Notes under the pieces: generated by a model
Database searches by the model: none
Told to the model about the DNA's origin: nothing
The model's input: the letters and a program-made list of their open reading frames with translations, nothing else
In this document: one piece after another, positions 1-8,924 of the stretch
Layout: each line of letters begins with the position of its first letter
Position numbering within the stretch: the stretch's first letter is position 1
Assembly: GCF_001579045.1 (NCBI RefSeq)
Contig: NZ_KQ970262.1
Span: 252,149-294,448, forward strand
DNA length: 42,300 nt
Source: Streptococcus mitis
Lineage (GTDB): Bacteria; Bacillota; Bacilli; Lactobacillales; Streptococcaceae
Direction: 5' to 3'
Translations under genes and position numbers: made by a program

Positions 1-377
1 ATAACGACATTCAAGTTACCCAGGCAACTCTCTCACGAGACATCAAAAATATGAACCTGTCAAAAGTCCGAGAAGAGGATAACTCTTACTACGTGCTTAA
101 TACAGGTTCTATCTCAAAATGGGAAAAACGTCTCGAACTCTACATGGAAGACGCCCTTGTCTTGATGCACCCAGTTCAACACCAAGTCCTATTAAAAACC
201 CTTCCTGGACTGGCTCAATCCTTTGGTTCTATCATTGATGCTTTGAGCTTCCCTGACGCTATCGCTACTCTCTGTGGCGATGATGTCTGTCTCGTCATCT
301 GCGAAGATGCAGAAGCTGCTCAAAAATGCTTTGAAGAATTAAAAAAATTCGCTCCACCATTTTTCTTTGGTGAATAG
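1..377 (+). CDS. argR: Arginine repressor family protein, ArgR/AhrC (5' end outside window)
   Basis: The reading frame is open from base 3 and runs into the window from the left, so the N-terminal part of the winged-helix DNA-binding domain is missing. The visible part begins with the end of the recognition region (QATLSRDIKNMNLSKV), typical of ArgR. The C-terminal hexamerisation/arginine-binding domain follows, with the family pattern GSIIDALSFPDAIATLCGDD near the end. The family binds ARG boxes as an arginine-dependent hexamer and controls arginine synthesis and catabolism. Streptococci carry several ArgR paralogues and the sequence alone does not say which one this is. The gene points towards the minus-strand obg cluster and is closed by a terminator directly after its stop codon. 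Confidence 0.85.
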   Translation, partial: NDIQVTQATLSRDIKNMNLSKVREEDNSYYVLNTGSISKWEKRLELYMEDALVLMHPVQHQVLLKTLPGLAQSFGSIIDALSFPDAIATLCGDDVCLVICEDAEAAQKCFEELKKFAPPFFFGE

Positions 378-380
378 CAA

Positions 381-413
381 AATCCCGTGTCTGATGAGGC
401 ACGGAATTTTTTT
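381..413 (+). terminator. Rho-independent terminator of argR, probably bidirectional
   Basis: A CCGTG/CACGG stem (385-389 with 400-404), extended by flanking A/T pairs, is followed by seven T (407-413). On the other strand the stem is followed by GATTTTGC, so it may also stop the converging obg-side transcript. Confidence 0.75.
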
Positions 414-420
414 ATCTTAT

Positions 421-579
421 TTACTGAGATGGATTGTCTTTTTTAGTTCGTGCCAACCTCAAGGCACGATTTGGATTAAGACGATTAAATAGTTCTTCCA
501 ATTTCTTTTCATTCCAAACGTCTGCGGCGGAAACAAAATTACCATCCGCATCTCGGAAAGATATCGGTTTATCTCCCAT
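421..579 (-). CDS. Conserved small hypothetical protein, 52 aa
   Basis: A complete 52-codon frame starts at ATG 579 and stops at TAA 421-423. It reads MGDKPISFRDADGNF... and ends in ...LARTKKDNPSQ. A good ribosome binding site (GGAGA, 5-6 bases before the ATG) and its place 9 bases after the obg stop codon make it a convincing last gene of the obg transcript. The protein is soluble and charged, with no membrane segment or cysteine. I recognise it only as a small protein often found beside obg in streptococci; no function can be assigned. Confidence 0.7.
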   Translation of the reverse strand: MGDKPISFRDADGNFVSAADVWNEKKLEELFNRLNPNRALRLARTKKDNPSQ

Positions 580-588
580 ATCAGTCTC

Positions 589-1898
589 CTAGTCTACAAA
601 TTCAAACTCAAATTTACCAATTCGGACCAAGTCACCATCTTTAGCACCACGCGCACGAAGGGCTTCATCAACCCCCATACCACGAAGTTGGCGGGCAAAT
701 TTCATGACAGATTCATCACGATCAAAGTTGGTCATATTAAAGAGTTTCATGAGTTTTTCACCAGAAAGTACCCATGTCGCATCGTCATCACGGCTAATTT
801 CAAAGGCTTTCTCTTCCTCGTCAAAGCCGTAGTAGGCTTCTTCTTCCATATCAGACTCGTCATAGAGCAAGAATTCTGGTGTCTTGTCTAACAATTCAGC
901 TGTAGCATCCAAAAGTGTAGCCAGACCTTGCTTAGTCAAACCAGAAATCGGGAAGATAGCTGGTAACTCTTCAAATTCATCGTAGTTTTCAGCTAATTTT
1001 TCTTGAATTCTTCAAGATTTTCCTGACTCTCAGGCATATCCATCTTATTGGCTACAATAATCTGCGGACGCTCCATGAGGCGAAGATTGTATGACTCCAA
1101 CTCTTTATTGATTGCTAGGTAGTCCTCATAAGGATCACGACCTTCACTAGCTGACATATCAATGATATGAAGGATGACACGTGTACGCTCAATGTGACGG
1201 AGGAACTGAGTTCCCAAACCAACACCTTGACTAGCGCCTTCAATCAAACCTGGCAAGTCGGCTACTGCAAAGGATTCACCTGATTGGGTGCGAACCATAC
1301 CTAGATTTGGCACAATGGTCGTAAAGTGGTAGGCGCCGATTTTAGGTTTAGCTGAGGTAATAACACTTAAAAGGGTTGATTTCCCTACTGATGGGAAACC
1401 CACTAAACCGACATCTGCCAAGATTTTTAGTTCCAATTGTAACTCACGTTCCTGACCTGGTTCTCCATTTTCAGAGATTTCCGGTGCAGGATTTTTTGGT
1501 GTCGCAAAGCGGATATTTCCACGACCACCACGACCACCGTGGGCTACAATAAATTCTTGACCGTGTTCAATCAAATCTGTCAAGACCTTGCCTGTCTCAG
1601 CATCACGCACAGTCGTACCTTGTGGCACTCGAACTCTAAGGTCCTCAGCTCCACGACCATGCATCCCTTTGGTCATTCCTTTCTCACCAGAATCAGCCTT
1701 GAAATGGCGATTATAGCGGAAATCCATGAGGGTACGTAGACCTTCATCTACAACGAAGACGACATTGCCTCCACGACCACCATCACCACCCCAAGGACCA
1801 CCATTAGGGACATATTTTTCACGCCGAAAGGCAACCATACCATCGCCACCATTACCAGCCTTGACCTTAATCTTGGCTGTATCTAAAAACATACTCAT
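589..1898 (-). CDS. obg: GTPase Obg/CgtA, interrupted by a single-base frameshift
   Basis: Obg is an essential ribosome-associated GTPase acting in 50S assembly and stress signalling. The first frame (1898 to 993) holds the glycine-rich Obg fold (residues 1-160), then G1 (GFPSVGKST), G3 (DLPG) and G4 (NKMD). It stops after LEEFKKN because the A-run at this point has five A (T-run 997-1001 on the plus strand) where the related protein needs six. The next frame continues with [20 protein letters not shown] (G5) and the C-terminal OCT domain to 589. Adding one A restores about 434-436 aa, the normal length. The start is ATG 1898 or ATG 1892 (MFLDTA); AGAAG precedes the first. Because obg is essential and the change is in a homopolymer, a sequence error is more likely than a real lesion. 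It follows the DUF4044 gene and precedes the 52-aa gene. Confidence 0.85.
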
Positions 1899-1914
1899 TA
1901 TTTCTTCTCACTTT

Positions 1915-1937
1915 AAAAAAGGGCTGGGAAATCCCAG
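1915..1937 (-). terminator. Weak terminator-like hairpin between the DUF4044 gene and obg
   Basis: On the minus strand a CTGGG/CCCAG stem with an ATTT loop is followed by CCCTTTTTT. The hairpin lies between the stop of the DUF4044 gene and the obg start, so it may reduce read-through into obg. Confidence 0.5.
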
Positions 1938-1961
1938 TCACTAAATTTTCTTGAATCTATT

Positions 1962-2096
1962 TTATAGATTGCTGAGGGCACCAATTGCAGTTGCAAAAAT
2001 TCCCAATAAACTTGCTACTAGCATGATAATCACGATAAACAAGGTTATTTTCTCAAACATAGTTTTTTTACGATTTCCGTTATCTCCAAATGCCAT
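1962..2096 (-). CDS. DUF4044 family small membrane protein, 44 aa
   Basis: The frame starts at ATG 2096 and stops at TAA 1962. It encodes a 44-aa protein with a basic, soluble N-terminus (MAFGDNGNRKKTMFEK) and one hydrophobic helix (about residues 17-40), ending in LSNL. The ribosome binding site GGAGAG lies upstream. Length and pattern match the short DUF4044 family of lactic acid bacteria, whose function is unknown. It lies between the PspC-domain gene and obg. Topology is probably a single-span inner-membrane peptide with the N-terminus inside. Confidence 0.75.
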   Translation of the reverse strand: MAFGDNGNRKKTMFEKITLFIVIIMLVASLLGIFATAIGALSNL

Positions 2097-2154
2097 TTTT
2101 CTCTCCTTCGTTACATTCTATTTTCTATTATCTTAGCATGAATTCAGCTAGTTT

Positions 2155-2346
2155 TCAATAGTCAGTTGCTACTGGTGCGATAATCCATAAAATGATATAG
2201 GCTACAATTCCCGCTCCGTAACAGCAAGCAAGGACACCCCAAATGACTCGAACAATAGTTGGATCCATATCTAGATAATGGGCCACTCCGGCACAAACAC
2301 CCGCAATCTTTTTATCACGACCGCTTCTCATTAATTGTTTTTTCAT
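2155..2346 (-). CDS. PspC domain membrane protein, 63 aa
   Basis: This short protein consists of one PspC domain: the motif GVCAGVAHYLDMDPTIVRV at residues 17-35, then a hydrophobic helix (about 36-58). PspC domains occur in envelope-stress proteins such as the phage-shock regulator PspC. In streptococci the stand-alone form is of unknown role. I chose ATG 2346 because AGAGGA lies 6 bases upstream; an earlier ATG at 2370 would overlap the glycosyltransferase end and has no such site. It is the third gene of the cpoA transcript, a setting that fits a membrane or envelope function. Confidence 0.8.
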   Translation of the reverse strand: MKKQLMRSGRDKKIAGVCAGVAHYLDMDPTIVRVIWGVLACCYGAGIVAYIILWIIAPVATDY

Positions 2347-2359
2347 ACTGTTCCTCTTT

Positions 2360-3685
2360 CTATTCTTCATGGTCTTTCCAATAATCTCTGATGCTGATTA
2401 ACTGTGTTTTTGAAGCCTTCAGCATCCGTCTAGAACCTTTTACAGGCACAGCAACCACCTGTTGTGGAAGATACAAAACTGTCTTAAAGATACGCTGACT
2501 AACCGTATCATCTTTGGCTAAATCTTTCTCGAAATTATTTGAAATAATGGCATCCAAATAAAATTCATGCACCCGTTTTCCAAAGTTCTCAGCTGAAATC
2601 TCATATAATTTCTCTGATAAGCTATGCTCATTCATATCTGGTGTTGCAATTAGAGCCTCTAAAATAGCTCCAGCTAAATCATACTCGCCGTAATACAAGG
2701 TACCAAACATTTTATCACTAATAAGATTGTCCAGATACGGATTTCCGTGAGCAATGACAGGCGTTCCACTAGCTAGGCTTTCCAAATATGTCAAACCCTG
2801 CGTTTCACTTGTCGATGCAGAGATGAAGAAATCTGCCGCCTTATAGTAAAGAGCCGTCTCACTAGGAGCAATCATACCTGTAAAGATAACGGAATCTTGA
2901 ATCTCTAGTTTCTGGGCTTGCTCTTTGAGGTCATCCAGATAAGGCCCATCCCCAGCAACTACCAGTTTCACCTTGTCTTCCTCTCTCAGAACTTCTGCAA
3001 AGGCTGCTAATACTGCTTGAATATTTTTTTCATAGGAAATTCTGGAAAGACTAAGCAACATCTTTTCATCATCTTGAATTCCTAATTTACTACGCAGTTC
3101 TTTCAAATTTTCTTGCTTGATTTCTGGACGCTCAAACTTGGCTAATTCAATTCCAGTTGGAATGACCCGCTTTTCAACCTTGACTTTATAATCAGATAGC
3201 AAGTCACGAACAATCTCACTCGGGCAAACAACCCCATCCACATCGTGCAGGAAACCTCTGACCAGATACTTGACCATACTAGGACGAATCAACATCCCCT
3301 TGGCAATATAATGAACATAGTCTTCGTACTGGGTGTGATAGGTATGGATGACTGGAATTTTTAATTCTCGCGCAATCCAAATCCCCAACAAGCCAAGAGA
3401 AAATTCTGTCTGAGTATGGATGATATCTAGCTGATACTGCTTGGCAATTTCAAGCGCCTTGCTAAAACCTCGATAGGCAAAGCGGCGATCCTTAAAAGCA
3501 AAAAAGGGAACACTTGGAATACGGATAATTTGCCAATCTTCGTAGCGATTGACATCCTTATCTGTCGTCGTAAAGATAAAAACAGCATGCCCCTGCTTTT
3601 CAAGTTCTGTTTTCAAGGTTCGAATACTGGTCGCAACACCAGAAACCTGAGGAAAATAAGTATCTGTAAATAAACCAATTCGCAT
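2360..3685 (-). CDS. GT4 glycosyltransferase, probable 1,2-diacylglycerol 3-glucosyltransferase
   Basis: A 441-aa GT-B fold enzyme of family GT4. The N-terminal Rossmann domain begins MRIGLFTDTYFPQVSGVATS, the signature of alpha-monoglucosyldiacylglycerol synthases of the Acholeplasma/Enterococcus/Streptococcus type. The C-terminal nucleotide-sugar domain carries the E-x7-E-type motif (SETQGLTYLESLASGTPVI). A basic C-terminal tail (about 395-441) could contact the membrane. The predicted reaction transfers glucose from UDP-glucose to diacylglycerol on the inner membrane face, giving the lipid that cpoA extends and that can anchor lipoteichoic acid. It starts 15 bases after the cpoA stop, so the two form one operon. 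The donor sugar is inferred from the family, not visible in sequence. Confidence 0.8.
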   Translation of the reverse strand: MRIGLFTDTYFPQVSGVATSIRTLKTELEKQGHAVFIFTTTDKDVNRYEDWQIIRIPSVPFFAFKDRRFAYRGFSKALEIAKQYQLDIIHTQTEFSLGLLGIWIARELKIPVIHTYHTQYEDYVHYIAKGMLIRPSMVKYLVRGFLHDVDGVVCPSEIVRDLLSDYKVKVEKRVIPTGIELAKFERPEIKQENLKELRSKLGIQDDEKMLLSLSRISYEKNIQAVLAAFAEVLREEDKVKLVVAGDGPYLDDLKEQAQKLEIQDSVIFTGMIAPSETALYYKAADFFISASTSETQGLTYLESLASGTPVIAHGNPYLDNLISDKMFGTLYYGEYDLAGAILEALIATPDMNEHSLSEKLYEISAENFGKRVHEFYLDAIISNNFEKDLAKDDTVSQRIFKTVLYLPQQVVAVPVKGSRRMLKASKTQLISIRDYWKDHEE

Positions 3686-3700
3686 AGATTACCTCACTTT

Positions 3701-4744
3701 TTACTTTCTCCCTAAAGCGGCTTGTTTCTCATAAAAGTCCAACCAGATTTGTAACAGATGCTCTTCAGAATACTCTCTAGAAATATTCTTAGCCTTTTCT
3801 TTGAGGTCTTTTAAGGCAACAGGATTTGCTTGATATTCCAGAATAGCTTCTTTCATCTCTTCTCTATCTGCTGTCGCCCGATAATTTCCCTCCAAAATTA
3901 CCTTATAAAGATCTAAATCACGCAACATAATCGGAGCTTCACAACTGGCAGCCTCTAAAATCGTCATCGGAAAGAGCTCATTATAACTAGGCAACAAGAA
4001 AAGATTCGCTAGGGCATACAATTCGCGCATACGCTCTGGTGACACAATACCTGGAAAAATCAAATTTTTAGGGGGATTTTCCATCATTTTCTTATAGCGT
4101 TCATAACCATCTGTCATACCACCAAAAGAGAAACCACCGGCCCAGATAAAGGTAATCTGAGGCAATTCCTCAGCCAGACGGATAAAGTCATCAATCCCTT
4201 TACGTTTCTGAACTTGACCAGCACCTACTACGATAAACTGATTGTCACTAAGACCTAGCTCTGTACGCAGTCTCGCTACCTCTTCTTGCGGAAGAGGATG
4301 CCATTTTTCCTTGTTGACAAAGTTAGGGATATAGGTCACTTTTTCACGTGGAATACCAGCCACCACCAAATCCTCGATAAACATAGGATTGACCACCACC
4401 AAGTGCTCCATCCGGTTGTAAAAAGAAAATACATAGCGTTTCACAATTCCCTTTAAGAAAAATGGAATTTTCAAACTCCCCTCAAGTGTATCAGGTAAGA
4501 AATGCACATAGCCAATTTTCCTTCCTGAGCGTTTCTTTTGGAATGTTGATAAATAATAGGGGAAATCAATTGTATGAAAGTGAGTCACATCTGCCTCTAT
4601 TGGAAGATTTTCTGTAACAATCAATTGGTCCTTGGCATCACGGTGAAGAAGACGAACTAATTCACGGTAAGCACCTGAAACTCCTTGTCCTGCTACTTTC
4701 TCACTTGAACTCAACATATTGATGCGTAATTTCTTTTTTTCCAT
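3701..4744 (-). CDS. cpoA: Glycosyltransferase CpoA (galactosyl-glucosyl-diacylglycerol synthase)
   Basis: A 347-aa GT4 glycosyltransferase with N-terminal MEKKKLRINMLSSSEKV and a donor-binding C-domain containing GAGQVQKRKGIDDF and ELFPMTILEAASCEAPI. It matches what I know of pneumococcal CpoA, which adds galactose to monoglucosyl-diacylglycerol and whose mutations affect beta-lactam response and membrane lipid balance. The frame is open upstream to a start at 4834, but that extension crosses a consensus promoter. I therefore use ATG 4744, which has no ribosome binding site and lies where transcription should begin. It is the first gene of the run cpoA, second glycosyltransferase, PspC-domain protein, DUF4044, obg. 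Confidence 0.85.
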   Translation of the reverse strand: MEKKKLRINMLSSSEKVAGQGVSGAYRELVRLLHRDAKDQLIVTENLPIEADVTHFHTIDFPYYLSTFQKKRSGRKIGYVHFLPDTLEGSLKIPFFLKGIVKRYVFSFYNRMEHLVVVNPMFIEDLVVAGIPREKVTYIPNFVNKEKWHPLPQEEVARLRTELGLSDNQFIVVGAGQVQKRKGIDDFIRLAEELPQITFIWAGGFSFGGMTDGYERYKKMMENPPKNLIFPGIVSPERMRELYALANLFLLPSYNELFPMTILEAASCEAPIMLRDLDLYKVILEGNYRATADREEMKEAILEYQANPVALKDLKEKAKNISREYSEEHLLQIWLDFYEKQAALGRK

Positions 4745-4751
4745 AACTACT

Positions 4752-4760
4752 ATTATATCA
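4752..4760 (-). promoter_or_regulatory. Extended -10 promoter of cpoA (possible leaderless start)
   Basis: On the minus strand TGATATAAT is a perfect extended -10 element (TGnTATAAT). The last T of the -10 is at 4752 and the cpoA ATG begins at 4744, so transcription should begin within one or two bases of the start codon. No clear -35 element is seen. Confidence 0.65.
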
Positions 4761-4859
4761 TTTTCTTGGAATAAAATCAGCAAAAGAAAGGAGAGACTAG
4801 AGGAAAAGAGGGGGAAATTTCCTCGCTCTTCCAATAATCTCTCACATGCTTTTATATGT

Positions 4860-5189
4860 TTACTTAATGCCTAGGGCAATGCGTGCATAGCGACTCATTT
4901 TTTCAACAGTCCAGGCTGGATACCAAACTAATTTGACCTCAGTATCCGTTACTTCTGGAACCTCTGTCATGGCATCATAAATCTGATCTGTCAAAAGGTC
5001 TGCTAGGGGACATCCCATAGTTGTCAACGTCATATCAATCTCTGTTTGCCCTGTGTCGCCGTCAAAACGAATCTCATAGATCAAACCAAGATTGACAATA
5101 TCGATTCCCAACTCAGGGTCAATAACTTCTTCCAAGGCTGATAAAATTCGTGTTTTGATGTTTTCAATTTGATCTTCTGTATAAGCCAT
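4860..5189 (-). CDS. MIP18/DUF59 family iron-sulfur cluster assembly factor (SufT-like)
   Basis: A 109-aa single-domain protein of the DUF59 (MIP18/PaaD/SufT) family. It shows the family core VIDPELGIDIVNLGLIYEI and the conserved cysteine in TTMGCPLADL. Members take part in maturation of iron-sulfur or other metal proteins. An in-frame GTG lies at 5201, but GAGG is 6 bases before ATG 5189 (MAYTED), so I use that start. It follows rpoD with a 14-base gap and probably shares the dnaG-rpoD transcript. Confidence 0.85.
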   Translation of the reverse strand: MAYTEDQIENIKTRILSALEEVIDPELGIDIVNLGLIYEIRFDGDTGQTEIDMTLTTMGCPLADLLTDQIYDAMTEVPEVTDTEVKLVWYPAWTVEKMSRYARIALGIK

Positions 5190-5203
5190 ATTCATCCTCA
5201 CTC

Positions 5204-6313
5204 TTAGTCTTCAATAAAATCACGAAGCGGTTTGCTGCGACTTGGTTGACGTAGTTTTCTCAAAGCTTTAGCTTCAATCTGACGGATACGTTCGCGAGTC
5301 ACATTAAAGACTTTCCCCACATCTTCAAGGGTACGCATTTTTCCATCATCTAATCCAAAACGTAGACGCAAAACATTTTCTTCACGGTCTGTGAGAGTAT
5401 CCAAGACCTCATCCAACTGCTCACGCAAGACGATACGAGTTGTATAGTCCACTGGATTTTCAATCACTTCATCTTCGATAAAGTCCCCAAGGTGGCTATC
5501 ATCCTCTTCACCGATCGGAGTTTCAAGGGATACCGGTTCTTGAGCAATCTTCAAGATTTCACGAACCTTATCAGGGGTCATATCCATACGTTCAGCGATT
5601 TGTTCTGGTGTCGGATCTTGTCCCAATTCTTGAAGGAGATTACGTTGTTCACGAACAAGTTTGTTAATCGTTTCAACCATATGGACTGGGATACGAATGG
5701 TACGAGCTTGATCCGCAATAGCACGAGTGATTGCCTGACGAATCCACCAAGTTGCGTAAGTTGAGAACTTGAACCCTTTAGAATAGTCAAACTTGTCAAC
5801 CGCCTTCATCAAGCCCATGTTCCCTTCTTGAATCAAGTCAAGGAACTGCATACCACGGCCGACATAGCGTTTGGCAATGGAAACAACCAAACGAAGGTTG
5901 GCTTCCGCAAGGCGTTGTTTGGCTTCGATATCGCCAGCTTCAACTGCTAGTGCCAATTCTTTTTCCTCTTCATTGGTCAAGAGAGGAACGACCCCGATTT
6001 CTTTCAAGTACATACGGACAGGGTCATTAACCTTAGCCGAAGTTGACCCAATTAAGTCCTCATCACTAAGTTCCGGTTCTTCTTCAGTGCTAAGAACACG
6101 TGCACTTGGATTTCCTTCGTTATCTGTGATTGAAATTCCTGCATCCTGAATTCGTTGCAAAAGGTCTTCAATCCCATCAGCATCCAAGGTAAAAGGAACG
6201 ACAAGACTAGCATTGATTTCATCGTCTGTTGTTGTCCCTTTTTGTTTATGATTACGGATAAATTCTGCTACTTGTACGTCAAATGTTGTTACTTCTTTTT
6301 GTTTTGTTGCCAT
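5204..6313 (-). CDS. rpoD: RNA polymerase housekeeping sigma factor RpoD/SigA
   Basis: A 369-aa group-1 sigma-70 factor. It has a short acidic N-terminal region (1.1), then [11 protein letters not shown] (1.2), then region 2 with the highly conserved [19 protein letters not shown] and [13 protein letters not shown] (2.3-2.4). Region 3 follows, and region 4.2 carries the helix-turn-helix [18 protein letters not shown]. It directs core polymerase to TTGACA/TATAAT promoters such as those in this window. The start is 2 bases after the dnaG stop, with GGAG in the overlap region, so translation is coupled to dnaG. Confidence 0.97.
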   Translation of the reverse strand: MATKQKEVTTFDVQVAEFIRNHKQKGTTTDDEINASLVVPFTLDADGIEDLLQRIQDAGISITDNEGNPSARVLSTEEEPELSDEDLIGSTSAKVNDPVRMYLKEIGVVPLLTNEEEKELALAVEAGDIEAKQRLAEANLRLVVSIAKRYVGRGMQFLDLIQEGNMGLMKAVDKFDYSKGFKFSTYATWWIRQAITRAIADQARTIRIPVHMVETINKLVREQRNLLQELGQDPTPEQIAERMDMTPDKVREILKIAQEPVSLETPIGEEDDSHLGDFIEDEVIENPVDYTTRIVLREQLDEVLDTLTDREENVLRLRFGLDDGKMRTLEDVGKVFNVTRERIRQIEAKALRKLRQPSRSKPLRDFIED

Positions 6314-6315
6314 TA

Positions 6316-8076
6316 TTACTCCATTCTTCTCTTTTGGGAAATTAAACGTTCCAATTCTTCTAGGGCTGTATCGGTATCTCCTACATGGCTAGCTTCCTGC
6401 ACCTTCTTTTTAATTCTCATATTGTCCTGATTCAAGAGAGCCTTGTTTCGAGTCGTCTCTACTTCACTAAGTTCCTGCGGCGACATCTCAGCAGGCAAAT
6501 CCTGAGCTAAAACCTGATACCAAGCTCTTTCAACTTCCTCTGTCTGTTCTGCTAAAACTTCTGGAGGAAGATTTCCATACTGGCCAAGCAAGTCATATAA
6601 GACCTGAAATTCAGGTGTGGCAAATGCAAAGTCTTCTCGCAAACGGTAATCGTTCAAAACAAGAGGGGATTCCATCATCCGATAGAGTAAATGGGCTTCT
6701 GCTCTCATAATAGCTGATAACTGCTTGGTGACAGGCATAGTGATTTGCGTCGGTCTGGAAATTCCTTCCATGCGATTCTGCCTTTGCGCCTGACGACTCT
6801 CATTCACAATCTGCTCAATCTGGGCATAATCAAAGGACGCCAGACTGTCAGCTAAAATATGAATATAGCTATTTTGAGCAGTGATAGACTTTTCTTGAAC
6901 AATCAAGGGAGCTATTTTTTCAATAAACTCAATCTGAGCCTGCAGATTTTCACTGTTTTCAGGCTTATACTGGTGAATGTAAAACTCAATCGGACTAATA
7001 CGAGTTTTCGTTAATAGATAGGCCAAGTCTTCTGGTCCATTTTTTTGTAGATATTCATCCGGATCCAAGTTATCAGGCATGCTGACGATTTGCACAGGCA
7101 TATCACCAATTTCGTCTAGCGCTTTCAATGTCGCGGCTTGCCCAGCCTTATCGCCATCGTAAACAAGAACCAACTTCTTGGTTAACCTTTTCAGATGCTC
7201 AACATGCTCACGACTCAAGGCTGTTCCCATAGATGCCACAGCGTTTTCTATTCCAGCCCGATAGGCTGCAATGACATCCATGAATCCTTCCATCAGGTAA
7301 ATCTCGCTGGCTTTTCCAGAAGATTTTTTTGCCCTATCCATATGATATAATTCGTAACTTTTGTTAAAAATTGCAGTCGATCGGCTATTTTTATACTTAG
7401 AAGTTTGTGAATCCGTTTTCTGCCAGATACGACCTGAGAAGGCAATAACCTTTCCCTGATCATTGGTCAAGGGAAACATGATGCGATTGTGAAAAGTGTC
7501 TACAAATTGATTTGCATCCGAGAGATAAAATAGTCCTGAATCTAGGAAATCCTCATCACGATACTGACCAGACAAACGTTGATAGAGATAGTTTCGTTCT
7601 GGAGGTGCCAAACCAATCCGAAAATGCTTGAGCACTTCATCTGTCAAACCACGCTGATAAAGGTAGTTTCTGGCCTCCTCCCCCATGGTCGTTGTCATGA
7701 GAATAGCATGATAAAATTTGGCAGCATCTTCGTGCATATCATAAAGAGCTTGGTGGGGGGAAGCTGGCTTCTGTTCACTATAAAGCGGTTTTTCCACCTC
7801 TATCCCGACACGCTGACCTAAGATTTGGACAGCCTCCATAAAGGGAACCCCTTGGTACTCCTCGATGAACTTAAAGACATCACCAGAGCGACCACAACCA
7901 AAACAGTGGTAAAACTGCTTGTCCTCTACAACGTTGAAAGAAGGTGTTTTTTCACCATGAAAAGGACAGAGCCCTAGATAGTTCCGTCCTGCCTTTTGTA
8001 AAGAAATCACATCTCCTATGACTTCCACAATGTTGGCATTGTTTTTGATTTCTTCAATGACTTGTTTGTCAACCAT
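6316..8076 (-). CDS. dnaG: DNA primase DnaG
   Basis: A 586-aa bacterial primase, the expected length. The N-terminal CHC2 zinc domain is visible ([11 protein letters not shown] and [10 protein letters not shown], residues about 35-60). The TOPRIM core follows, with [16 protein letters not shown] and the acidic LVYDGDKAG, and then the C-terminal helicase-interaction domain. It makes RNA primers for Okazaki fragments with DnaB/DnaC helicase. ATG 8076 is preceded by GGAGGT at 7 bases; an earlier ATG at 8091 lies in that site and is rejected. It heads the dnaG-rpoD-sufT-like operon and has its own promoter. Confidence 0.97.
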   Translation of the reverse strand: MVDKQVIEEIKNNANIVEVIGDVISLQKAGRNYLGLCPFHGEKTPSFNVVEDKQFYHCFGCGRSGDVFKFIEEYQGVPFMEAVQILGQRVGIEVEKPLYSEQKPASPHQALYDMHEDAAKFYHAILMTTTMGEEARNYLYQRGLTDEVLKHFRIGLAPPERNYLYQRLSGQYRDEDFLDSGLFYLSDANQFVDTFHNRIMFPLTNDQGKVIAFSGRIWQKTDSQTSKYKNSRSTAIFNKSYELYHMDRAKKSSGKASEIYLMEGFMDVIAAYRAGIENAVASMGTALSREHVEHLKRLTKKLVLVYDGDKAGQAATLKALDEIGDMPVQIVSMPDNLDPDEYLQKNGPEDLAYLLTKTRISPIEFYIHQYKPENSENLQAQIEFIEKIAPLIVQEKSITAQNSYIHILADSLASFDYAQIEQIVNESRQAQRQNRMEGISRPTQITMPVTKQLSAIMRAEAHLLYRMMESPLVLNDYRLREDFAFATPEFQVLYDLLGQYGNLPPEVLAEQTEEVERAWYQVLAQDLPAEMSPQELSEVETTRNKALLNQDNMRIKKKVQEASHVGDTDTALEELERLISQKRRME

Positions 8077-8113
8077 ACACAATACCTCCATGTTATCATA
8101 GTTTACTTTATAT

Positions 8114-8142
8114 AGTATACTTTATTTCAGAAAAAAAGTAAA
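8114..8142 (-). promoter_or_regulatory. SigA promoter of the dnaG-rpoD operon
   Basis: On the minus strand TTTACT (8142-8137), a 17-base spacer and TATACT (8119-8114) lie about 38 bases before the dnaG ATG. The promoter sits inside a 9-bp inverted repeat GTTTACTTT/AAAGTAAAC at 8101-8109 and 8135-8143, which could be an operator. Confidence 0.7.
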
Positions 8143-8165
8143 CCATTTCACTCATTTTCCCTACT

Positions 8166-8924
8166 TTATTCAAAGAGTTGATAATAATCAGAGATTTTCA
8201 TTTTTGCTTTTTCTTCTTGGTTCAAATCTTGGATAATCCGTCCTTCTTTCATAACAATCAAGCGATTACCATATTTAAGAGCATCTTCCATGTGGTGAGT
8301 AATCATAAGAGCTGTCAACTGGTCTTTCTGGACAAATTCATCCGTCAATTCCATGAGGGCAACACTTGTCTTTGGATCAAGAGCTGCAGTATGCTCGTCT
8401 AACAAGAGTAATTCAGGTCGCTTCAAGGTTGCCATCAAGAGACTCAAGGCCTGTCTTTGACCACCTGATAAAAACTCAATCGGTGTATTCAAGTGTTTCT
8501 CAAGACCATTTCCCACTTTTTCAATGGTTGCCTGAAATTCATCCTTATAGCTAGCCAAACGTCTTGGTAACAATCCCCGCTTTTCACCACGAAACTTGGC
8601 AATCAAGAGATTCTCTGCCACTGTCATACGAGGAGCTGTCCCCATCTTAGGATCTTGGAAAACACGTGACAGATACTTGGCTCTCTTCTCTGGTGAATAC
8701 TTGGTAACATCCTCACCTAAAATACGGATGGTTCCACTGGTTAAGGACAAGGTTCCTGCAATGGTGTTAAAAAGGGTCGATTTACCAGCACCATTTCCAC
8801 CTAATATCGTGATAAAATCCTGTTCAAAAATTTCCAAGGAAATATCATTTAAAATAATCTTTTCTTCATCAAAGCCATTTTTAACGACTTTGGTTGCATT
8901 TTTTAATTCTACAATTGCTGTCAT
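8166..8924 (-). CDS. trpZ: ABC transporter ATPase, tryptophan-type (TrpZ)
   Basis: A 252-aa ABC ATPase with Walker A (GGNGAGKST, residues about 42-50), signature LSGGQRQALSLLMA, Walker B (LLLLDEHTAALD) and the switch His (MITHHMED). It energises import through the permease encoded just upstream, and the two genes overlap in ATGA. The substrate assignment to tryptophan rests on the T-box leader of the operon and on the known streptococcal trpXYZ arrangement, not on the ATPase itself. Confidence 0.85.
   Translation of the reverse strand: MTAIVELKNATKVVKNGFDEEKIILNDISLEIFEQDFITILGGNGAGKSTLFNTIAGTLSLTSGTIRILGEDVTKYSPEKRAKYLSRVFQDPKMGTAPRMTVAENLLIAKFRGEKRGLLPRRLASYKDEFQATIEKVGNGLEKHLNTPIEFLSGGQRQALSLLMATLKRPELLLLDEHTAALDPKTSVALMELTDEFVQKDQLTALMITHHMEDALKYGNRLIVMKEGRIIQDLNQEEKAKMKISDYYQLFE

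Noticed and set aside
1539-1944. Plus-strand open frames opposite the start of obg
   Set aside because: They lie entirely antisense to the conserved glycine-rich Obg domain, lack ribosome binding sites and have no recognisable protein features.
4745-4834. N-terminal extension of CpoA with a hydrophobic, signal-like stretch
   Set aside because: It would be translated from upstream of a consensus extended -10 promoter and has no ribosome binding site; the enzyme is a cytoplasmic membrane-associated GT4 protein that begins at MEKKK.
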